Program-made: the position numbers and the translations under genes
Notes under the pieces: model-generated
What the model was told of the DNA's origin: nothing
What the model saw: only the letters and a program-made list of their open reading frames with translations
The model's database searches: none
From: an uncultured Clostridia bacterium
Lineage (GTDB): Bacteria; Bacillota; Clostridia; Oscillospirales; Acutalibacteraceae
Direction of reading: 5' to 3'
DNA: 56,382 nt
Assembly: GCA_947585615.1 (NCBI GenBank)
Contig: CANPXD010000003.1
Coordinates: 1-56,382 of the forward strand
Shown here: positions 50,456-56,382 of the stretch, in pieces
Layout of the letters: each line of letters opens with the position of its first letter
Numbering within the stretch: the first letter of the stretch is position 1

Positions 50456-51733
50456 ATGAAAGTATTGGTAGTCGGAGGCGGAGGCAGAGAACACGCCCTA
50501 ATAAGAAAAATAAAGGAATCGCCAAAAGTAACATCAGTCGCCTGCTGTCCCGGAAACGGGGGAATTTCATATGACGCCGTGTGTTATTCCGTTTCTGCAA
50601 CGGATATAGACGGCGTCGTTTCACTTGCAAAGGAAATAAAGGCGGATTTTGTTGTTGTTGCTCCGGACGATCCGCTTGCCTTAGGAATGGTAGACGCACT
50701 CAACGAGGCAGGCTTTGCCTCTTTCGGACCTGTTGCCGCTGCGGCAATTATTGAAAGCTCCAAGGTTTTCTCAAAAAATCTTATGCTTAAATACGGCATT
50801 CCGACTGCCGAATATAAAGTGTTCAGCAATCCGGATGATGCAGTTGCCTATATCCGTGATAAAAATGAATTTCCGACCGTTATAAAGGCAGACGGCCTTG
50901 CGCTCGGTAAGGGCGTTATTATTGCTGAAACGCTTGCCGACGCCGAAAAAGGCATTTATGAAATAATGGAGGATAAAATTTTCGGTGAAAGCGGAAACAG
51001 CGTTGTTGTTGAGGAATTTCTCACAGGGCCCGAGGTGTCTGTTCTTGCATTCACCGACGGCAAATGCGTTAAGCCGATGGTTTCATCAATGGATCATAAA
51101 AGAGCGCTTGACGGCGATAAAGGCTTGAACACGGGCGGAATGGGAACAGTGTCGCCAAATCCGTATTATACGGATAAGATTGCAGAAGAATGTATGGAGA
51201 AAATCTTTCTGCCTACCATAAATGCGATGAACGAGGAGGGAAGAACGTTTAAGGGCTGCCTTTATTTCGGACTTATGCTCACCCCGAAAGGACCGAAGGT
51301 TATTGAATATAACTGCCGTTTCGGAGATCCTGAGACTCAGGTTGTTCTGCCTCGTCTGAAAACGGATATTATGGATATATTTTACGCAATCTGCAATGAA
51401 ACTCTTTCCGAACTTGACATAGAATGGTCTGATGAGGCTTGTGCCTGTGTTGTTCTTGCGTCGGGCGGATACCCGAAATCATATCCGAAGGGTCTTGAAA
51501 TCACCGGACTTGAACACGGACAAACAGAAGGAGTAACCGTGTATCATGCGGGAACTGCCCTTAAGGAAGGAAAGCTCGTAACATCGGGAGGACGCGTTCT
51601 CGGTGTAACGGCTCTCGGTTCGGATTTGAAAGCGGCGCTTGAGAAGGCCTATGCCGCGGCAGATAAAATTGATTTTGAGAATAAGCATTTTAGGCACGAT
51701 ATAGGAAAAAGGGCGCTTGAAGCTTTAAAATAG
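50456..51733 (+). CDS. purD: Phosphoribosylamine-glycine ligase
   Basis: ATP-grasp GAR synthetase, 425 residues. MKVLVVGGGGREHALIRKI, CPGNGG, the ATP-grasp core FPTVIKADGLALGKGVIIAE, EEFLTGPEVSVLAFTDGK, DHKRALDGDKGLNTGGMGTVSP and YNCRFGDPETQVVLPRL are diagnostic. AAGGAG lies upstream. Last pur gene; no terminator is clear before the next promoter. Confidence 0.97.
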   Translation: MKVLVVGGGGREHALIRKIKESPKVTSVACCPGNGGISYDAVCYSVSATDIDGVVSLAKEIKADFVVVAPDDPLALGMVDALNEAGFASFGPVAAAAIIESSKVFSKNLMLKYGIPTAEYKVFSNPDDAVAYIRDKNEFPTVIKADGLALGKGVIIAETLADAEKGIYEIMEDKIFGESGNSVVVEEFLTGPEVSVLAFTDGKCVKPMVSSMDHKRALDGDKGLNTGGMGTVSPNPYYTDKIAEECMEKIFLPTINAMNEEGRTFKGCLYFGLMLTPKGPKVIEYNCRFGDPETQVVLPRLKTDIMDIFYAICNETLSELDIEWSDEACACVVLASGGYPKSYPKGLEITGLEHGQTEGVTVYHAGTALKEGKLVTSGGRVLGVTALGSDLKAALEKAYAAADKIDFENKHFRHDIGKRALEALK

Positions 51734-51774
51734 CCTGTCGTAATTAATAAATTCAATTATTTTACAAATAGTTG

Positions 51775-51803
51775 TTGACATTTATACAAATTGGAATTAT
51801 ACT
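51775..51803 (+). promoter_or_regulatory. probable promoter of the efflux operon
   Basis: TTGACA (51775-51780), 17-base spacer, TATACT (51798-51803), 46 bases before the start codon. Confidence 0.75.
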
Positions 51804-51849
51804 AATAATGCTTTAAAATATATTTATTTTATTATAGAGGTGGAAGAAT

Positions 51850-53580
51850 ATGGCTGCCATAAAGAAAAGCAAAAAAGGCAAAACGATTGCCGCTATATGC
51901 GTGGTACTTGTTATCGCAATTCTTGCGGGAGTAATCACCGTAGTGGCGCAAAACGGTAAAAAGCCTTCGGTTTCTCTTTATACAATCGGAACAAATGACA
52001 TTTATGAAACGGTTAATGCAACGGGTGAAATTTCATCAGGCGCGGTTAAAGAATACAAAGTGGGCACTGTTGCAGTTGTAAAAGAGGTTCTTGTCAATGT
52101 CGGTGATGAGGTAAAGCAGGGAGATATGCTTGCGACGTTTGATACAACAAGCATTGACGCTCAGGTAAAAAACCTTCAGTCCTCCTACAATCAGGCAAAG
52201 GCAAGCTACAACGAAACGCAGGCATCAACAAACGAGGCAAGTAAAAATCTTGCCGAGGTGAGAAAGCAGATTAAGTCCCTTGAGGAAGAGGCGCAAAGGG
52301 TTGAAAACAGCCTTGCAAATCCGACCGCGACCACAAGAAGACAGTATACAACAAGGCCGACGACAACACGTCCGTCTACCGAGCCTTCTGAAAGACCGAC
52401 AAGAACAACGTCGACGACAACCACAACCGAGCGAGTTACATATCCCAGCACGGTGGACGGTATCTCTGACGCGCTTACCGATCTTGTTTCAACGATTACG
52501 AGTCTTTCTGATGACATTAAAACAACAAATGAAATCACAAGAGTTGTGATGAGTGCGATTGCGGAGGAAATTCAAAACGGAAATCTTTCCTCGGAAGCTA
52601 TTGCACAGGCTGCCGGAGACGCAATGGCTCAGGCAATCCGAGACGGTCTTATAGAAGAAACGCAGCTTATTATAGACAGCGGTCTTGCCGTTCAAATGGT
52701 TGAGACAGCCGTTGCCGGCGTAGACTGGGCAGCAATCGGCTCTTCTTTTGCGAACAGCGATAATATAAATCTTACATCAATAGAACTTCGCCTTGCCGCC
52801 TATTATGCGCAGGAGCAGCTTTATTCGGTTCAGTCCTCCAAGGATATTCTCAATGCGAAAAAAGAGGTTATGGATACAGCAAAGGATGCTCTTGATTCCG
52901 TAAAGGAAGCGCAGTCGCAGCTTGCAGCCGGATGGACGGCGGCATTTGACGGAACGATTACCGCCTGTGATATTTATGCAGGTGAACAGATCTCCGTTCT
53001 TTCAGGCGGAATGACTCTCCAGAATATGGAAAACAAGGTTGTAACAATTTCACTTGGTGAATATGACATTAAAAAAATTGATGTAGGTATGCCTGCTTCA
53101 ATATCAACGGTATACGGAAAATATACAGGCAATGTAATTTCAAAGGCTCCTGTTGCAACAGGCGGTTCAAGTGCTTCAATCCTTGATTCCGTCGGCTCAA
53201 TGGCAGGAATCAGTGGACTTTCAAGTCTTACGGATCAGGGCGCGGGTGTTCAGGTTCAGATTTCCGTTGACAATCCGGATGAAGATATTATTATCGGATT
53301 TGACGCGGATGTTGAAATCTCAGTCGGAGAACACACCGGAGTAGTCACAGTTCCGATTGAATCCATAATTCTTGAAAAAACGGGTACTTATGTATATCTC
53401 TACAATGAGGAAGAAAAGACGGTAACGAAAACCCGCATTGAAACAGGCGCTATTTCTTCTTCTGAATATGAGGTTACTTCAGGCCTTAACGTAGGCGATA
53501 AAATAATCTCCGCTCCACAGTCAACATATACCGAGGACACCTTTGAAGTTAAGGTTTCAGATGCCTCAAAAGGCAAATAA
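51850..53580 (+). CDS. MacA/HlyD-type efflux adaptor
   Basis: 576-residue membrane-fusion protein. One N-terminal membrane helix (about 12-33), a biotinyl-lipoyl-like half (VGTVAVVKEVLVNVGDEVKQGDML, about 71-97), a long coiled-coil arm (about 110-155 and 320-355, KDILNAKKEVMDTAKDALDSVK), return lipoyl half (WTAAFDGTITACDIYAGEQI) and the membrane-proximal barrel to the end. The arm is interrupted by a Thr/Pro/Arg-rich, probably disordered insert (about 158-200) and a further helical segment. It couples an ABC permease to the envelope in Gram-positives, often for peptides or antibiotics. GAGGTGG upstream. The permease follows after 22 bases. Confidence 0.85.
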   Translation: MAAIKKSKKGKTIAAICVVLVIAILAGVITVVAQNGKKPSVSLYTIGTNDIYETVNATGEISSGAVKEYKVGTVAVVKEVLVNVGDEVKQGDMLATFDTTSIDAQVKNLQSSYNQAKASYNETQASTNEASKNLAEVRKQIKSLEEEAQRVENSLANPTATTRRQYTTRPTTTRPSTEPSERPTRTTSTTTTTERVTYPSTVDGISDALTDLVSTITSLSDDIKTTNEITRVVMSAIAEEIQNGNLSSEAIAQAAGDAMAQAIRDGLIEETQLIIDSGLAVQMVETAVAGVDWAAIGSSFANSDNINLTSIELRLAAYYAQEQLYSVQSSKDILNAKKEVMDTAKDALDSVKEAQSQLAAGWTAAFDGTITACDIYAGEQISVLSGGMTLQNMENKVVTISLGEYDIKKIDVGMPASISTVYGKYTGNVISKAPVATGGSSASILDSVGSMAGISGLSSLTDQGAGVQVQISVDNPDEDIIIGFDADVEISVGEHTGVVTVPIESIILEKTGTYVYLYNEEEKTVTKTRIETGAISSSEYEVTSGLNVGDKIISAPQSTYTEDTFEVKVSDASKGK

Positions 53581-53602
53581 TTCAAAATAAGGGGAGTCTT
53601 TC

Positions 53603-54853
53603 GTGAATATAACTGAAAGCTTTAAAATTGCCATAAAATGTATCAGGGCAAATTGGATGCGTTCACTCCTCACGATGCTTGGTATCATTATTGGTATCAG
53701 TTCGGTTATTATGATTGTCGGTGCAGGAACAGGCGCACGTGATTATATAGTTTCGCTTATCGAGGATATGGGTTCCAATTCCGTTATGGTAAGCGTTGAT
53801 ACAACTCAGGCAACGGATAGTGATTATATTACACTTGATGATGTTACGAATATAAAGGAAAAAGTAAACGGAGTGGATCGATGTTCTCCGATGCTTATGG
53901 GTTTCGGAAAGGCAACGATTGATTCTCAGGGCAAGGAAGCAACCGCTATGCTTATCGGTGTAAACAGCGATGTACAATTTGCTTTGTCTGAGGGCTGCTC
54001 CTACGGCAGATTTTTCACAAATGAGGAATACAACGCAAATTCTCCGATAGCCGTTATAGGAACAAACAGCGCGCTTACGGTTTTCGGATATGAGGACGTA
54101 ACGGGAGAGACCGTTACCGTTTCATCAAGCGGGAAATCTATGAAGGTCAGAGTTTGCGGTGTTGCGAATATAGACCAAATAGCTTCGTCTGCCGGCGGAA
54201 CTTCAATGATGTCAAGTATGTTTCAGCAGAATGAGGATTCACTTATGCTGGCGCTCTTTATGCCGTGCACAACGCTTACCCAGATTACAGGATCTGATGC
54301 CAAGCTTTCTTCTGCGTTTGTTGTTGCCGAAGAAGGCGCCGACAACGACGCAGTAGGAAATGCCACAGTCAATTATCTTAAAGCGGCTCACGGCAATTAT
54401 TCAAACAGTCTGTATACAGCTCAGAATATGGCTACATATATTCAAATTGTGGACATAATAATGCAAGTTCTTACAGCATTTATTGCTTGCGTAGGTGCAA
54501 TTTCACTGATCGTCGGCGGTATCGGCGTTATGAATATTATGCTTGTGTCTGTTACGGAACGTACACGCGAAATCGGTATCAGAAAATCGCTCGGTGCAAA
54601 AACCAGCGTTATAACCATGCAGTTCCTTACGGAGTCGATCATACTATGTCTCATCGGCGGACTTATAGGTCTTGCGTTCGGTGTTGCAGGTGCGTATGCA
54701 GCCTGCGCCATAATTAATATATCACCCAAAATATCTGTATGGGTTATACTTCTCGCACTGCTGTTCTCAAGCGGCGTAGGCCTGTTCTTCGGAATATATC
54801 CTGCAAGGAAAGCAGCAAAAATGAGTCCGATCGACGCTTTAAGGCGTGAATAG
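53603..54853 (+). CDS. MacB-type ABC transporter permease
   Basis: 416-residue permease of the MacB/FtsX class with four membrane helices: one at about 20-42 (LLTMLGIIIGISSVIMIVGAG) and three near the C-terminus, separated by a large periplasmic-type MacB_PCD domain (about 45-275). The motif VTERTREIGIRKSLGAKT and the closing YPARKAAKMSPIDALR are hallmarks. GTG start with GGGGAG upstream. MacB proteins usually have a fused or adjacent ATPase; none is encoded here, neither fused nor next door, so it must come from elsewhere or be lost. Confidence 0.9.
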   Translation: MNITESFKIAIKCIRANWMRSLLTMLGIIIGISSVIMIVGAGTGARDYIVSLIEDMGSNSVMVSVDTTQATDSDYITLDDVTNIKEKVNGVDRCSPMLMGFGKATIDSQGKEATAMLIGVNSDVQFALSEGCSYGRFFTNEEYNANSPIAVIGTNSALTVFGYEDVTGETVTVSSSGKSMKVRVCGVANIDQIASSAGGTSMMSSMFQQNEDSLMLALFMPCTTLTQITGSDAKLSSAFVVAEEGADNDAVGNATVNYLKAAHGNYSNSLYTAQNMATYIQIVDIIMQVLTAFIACVGAISLIVGGIGVMNIMLVSVTERTREIGIRKSLGAKTSVITMQFLTESIILCLIGGLIGLAFGVAGAYAACAIINISPKISVWVILLALLFSSGVGLFFGIYPARKAAKMSPIDALRRE

Positions 54854-54874
54854 AAAAAATGCAGTTGTTCAAGT

Positions 54875-54904
54875 AAAAAAGTCCTGATTTTTCAGGACTT
54901 TTTT
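54875..54904 (+). terminator. terminator of the efflux operon
   Basis: AAAAAAGTCCTGA pairs with TCAGGACTTTTTT around TTTT. Confidence 0.95.
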
Positions 54905-54907
54905 GTG

Positions 54908-54936
54908 TTTACAAATTAATAATATTATGATATATT
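54908..54936 (+). promoter_or_regulatory. probable promoter of the sugar kinase gene
   Basis: TTTACA (54908-54913), 17-base spacer, TATATT (54931-54936), 36 bases before the start. Confidence 0.45.
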
Positions 54937-54971
54937 TATATAGTTGATACAAGAGAGGGCTTGAAATCAGT

Positions 54972-56072
54972 ATGGAAAATATTAAGGATATAGTTAAAAA
55001 ATTTGATTTCTGCGGCGAATGTACGGAGTATAAGGCTATGGGAAGCGGAAATATAAATTCCACGTATCTTGTTACCTGCCGCGAAGGGGAAAAGATAAAC
55101 CAGTATGTTCTGCAGCGTGTGAATACCGGCGTGTTTAAGAATATAGAGGGACTTATGGACAATATTTTCAGCGTTACCTCTTATCTGCTGAAAGAGATAA
55201 AAAAGACAGGCGGTGACGAGAACCGCGAAACATTACGCTTTGTTAAAACACACGACGGTAAAAAATATTACAAGAACGAAGATGGATTATGTTACAGGGC
55301 ATATATTTTTGTGTCGGATTCTATCAGCTACAACAGTGTCGACAGTGCAGAACTTTTTAAGCAGAGCGGAATAGCCTTTGGAAAATTTCAACGTTATCTT
55401 GCCGATTTTCCTGCTGAGACTTTGTATGAAACACTGCCGAATTTTCATAATACAAAGCTGAGATACAAATGTGAATTTCTGCCTGCCGTAAAAAATAACA
55501 TTTCTGGAAGAGCGGAACTTTGTCGGAATGAAATTGATTTTGTCACAGCAAGGGAAAATTATTGCCCGAGGCTTGTTGATTTAATTGAAAGTGGCGTGCT
55601 TCCTCTGCGAGTAACACATAACGACACAAAGCTCAATAACGTTATGTTTGATAAAAACAGCGGCAAAGCGATATGTGTAATCGACCTTGATACGGTAATG
55701 CCGGGACTTGCCCTTTATGATTTCGGGGATTCAATCCGCTTCGGTGCAAATAAAACCGCCGAGGATGACGGCGATTTGTCAAAAGTGGGTATTAATCTTA
55801 ATTATTTTAAGGCTTATGCCGAGGGTTTTCTTTCTCAGGCAGGCGAGAGCTTCAACAATGCCGAAAAGGAAAATCTGGCGTTTTCAGCGCTTTTGATGAC
55901 CTTTGAGTGCGGAATGAGATTTTTAACCGATTATCTTAACGGAGATACATATTTCAGAACGGAATATCCTGAGCACAATCTTGTGCGTGCCAAAAACCAG
56001 TTTGCCCTTGTCGCAGATATGGAAAAGCATATGGGTGAAATGGAATCAATAATTGCAGAACTTACAAAATGA
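54972..56072 (+). CDS. N-acetylhexosamine 1-kinase-like phosphotransferase
   Basis: 366-residue member of the aminoglycoside phosphotransferase/choline kinase fold, closest in pattern to NahK, which phosphorylates GlcNAc/GalNAc at C1 in anaerobic gut bacteria. GSGNINSTYLV near the N-terminus binds ATP; the catalytic VTHNDTKLNNVMFD has the Asp and Asn; CVIDLDTVMPGLALYDFGDSIR has the metal-binding Asp. It stands alone with its own promoter. The GH20 hexosaminidase in this window gives a plausible source of substrate. Related homoserine or other kinases cannot be excluded without a search. Confidence 0.82.
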   Translation: MENIKDIVKKFDFCGECTEYKAMGSGNINSTYLVTCREGEKINQYVLQRVNTGVFKNIEGLMDNIFSVTSYLLKEIKKTGGDENRETLRFVKTHDGKKYYKNEDGLCYRAYIFVSDSISYNSVDSAELFKQSGIAFGKFQRYLADFPAETLYETLPNFHNTKLRYKCEFLPAVKNNISGRAELCRNEIDFVTARENYCPRLVDLIESGVLPLRVTHNDTKLNNVMFDKNSGKAICVIDLDTVMPGLALYDFGDSIRFGANKTAEDDGDLSKVGINLNYFKAYAEGFLSQAGESFNNAEKENLAFSALLMTFECGMRFLTDYLNGDTYFRTEYPEHNLVRAKNQFALVADMEKHMGEMESIIAELTK

Positions 56073-56126
56073 AACCTATTTTTGCAGCGCAAATCAAATA
56101 GGATAAATGTTTGGTATTATTTAGAT

Positions 56127-56278
56127 AATCAGGAAGAAAAATTCTTCCTGATTCAGCGTGTAGAAAAAGTCCAAAAATCAAATTTCTACACGCTGGCAGA
56201 CTTCGAGAAACGGAACTGAATTTACCTTTTGGCAATTCGTAGGCGTACAAAGGTACGGTAGAGTTGCCAAAGGGTAAA
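56127..56278. repeat. three stacked inverted repeats
   Basis: Three consecutive hairpins: 56127-56153 (AATCAGGAAGAA/TTCTTCCTGATT, loop AAA), 56154-56195 (CAGCGTGTAGAAA/TTTCTACACGCTG, 16-base loop) and 56221-56278 (TTTACCTTTTGGCAA/TTGCCAAAGGGTAAA, one G-T pair) with CGTAC/GTACG nested inside. No T-runs follow. No gene is visible. It could be an extended 3' end, a small repeat family, or debris next to the presumed insertion element. Confidence 0.7.
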
Positions 56279-56305
56279 AACGCCGAAAGTCGCTTGAATT
56301 CGATG

Positions 56306-56382
56306 TGAAGTGAACCCCAAATATTAGACAAAATAAATATTAAATTGCAAGAGAATGAGTTCGGTATTGTACCGGGCTCATT
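56306..56382. mobile_element. probable end of an IS3-family element
   Basis: From about 56306 the sequence reads TGAAGTGAACCCCAAATATT then AGACA, the pattern of terminal inverted repeats of IS3/IS150-group elements in Firmicutes. A hairpin (AATGAG/CTCATT with CGGTA/TACCG) closes the window at 56354-56382, as often found just inside such ends. The transposase, if any, lies beyond the window. Identified from memory of the end pattern only. Confidence 0.5.

Noticed and set aside
56062-56331. Minus-strand open frame of 89 codons at the right edge
   Set aside because: It is made by the inverted repeats and runs into the likely insertion-element end; no ribosome site and no recognised family.
1-56382. 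CRISPR arrays, prophage, toxin-antitoxin or restriction systems
   Set aside because: No regularly spaced direct repeats, phage structural genes, or paired defence genes were seen anywhere in the window.

Overview
The window reads as a chromosomal segment of an anaerobic, spore-lineage Firmicute of class Clostridia, most likely a gut member of the Oscillospiraceae/Ruminococcaceae. The evidence is spo0A and a spoIVB peptidase gene, an HPr kinase (hprK) with rapZ and whiA, zinc-ribbon versions of several ribosomal proteins (S14, S4, L36), a lid-zinc adenylate kinase, strong AGGAGG ribosome binding sites, A+T-rich intergenic DNA with sigma-A type promoters, and glycan-degrading enzymes (GH20, GH26, GH36). 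The genus is inference; no 16S gene is present.

Layout. 1-267: 3' end of nrdR. 344-1543 (minus): a GT4 glycosyltransferase. 1756-10874: a housekeeping run hprK, ROK glucokinase, murB, rapZ, whiA, dnaE, then pfkA with its own promoter. 10998-17099: a DUF362 protein, spoIVB, a GT2 glycosyltransferase and a large YfhO-type membrane protein. 17281-18051: spo0A, separated from spoIVB. 18400-34029: the S10-spc-alpha ribosomal superoperon (rpsJ to rplQ with secY, adk, map, infA, rpoA), driven by a consensus promoter and a structured leader of about 320 nt. 34352-34427 (minus): tRNA-Arg(CCG). 34587-41587: cytoplasmic GH20 hexosaminidase, membrane M28 peptidase, an ECF sigma/anti-sigma pair, GH36 alpha-galactosidase and a MazG-like pyrophosphohydrolase. 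41622-42929: a P-loop kinase, a decayed acetyltransferase and a small unknown protein. 42972-43973 (minus): GH26 mannanase lipoprotein. 44070-45109: a methyltransferase gene with a leader peptide and terminator hairpin, broken by a frameshift. 45140-47146 (minus): membrane-anchored DUF4838 protein. 47464-51733: purine operon purE-purM-purN-purO-purD with an archaeal-type IMP cyclohydrolase. 51850-54853: MacA/MacB-like adaptor and permease without an adjacent ATPase. 54972-56072: an N-acetylhexosamine 1-kinase-like gene. 56127-56382: stacked hairpins and what looks like the end of an IS3-family element running off the window.

How the parts fit. The first block links carbon control (HprK, RapZ, glucokinase, PFK) with wall synthesis (MurB), cell-cycle control (WhiA) and replication (DnaE). 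The ribosomal block is canonical in order. The second half is carbohydrate-oriented: secreted mannan and glycan enzymes, cytoplasmic glycosidases for imported oligosaccharides, and a sugar kinase that could channel released N-acetylhexosamines into glycolysis. No single clearly new system dominates the window. The signals most worth a second look are the leader peptide/attenuator in front of the broken methyltransferase, two matched GTGA-N7-TCAC sites flanking the spo0A promoter, the structured rpsJ leader, an M28 peptidase whose metal-ligand domain is interrupted by a membrane hairpin, the missing ATPase in the export operon, and the stacked inverted repeats at the right edge.
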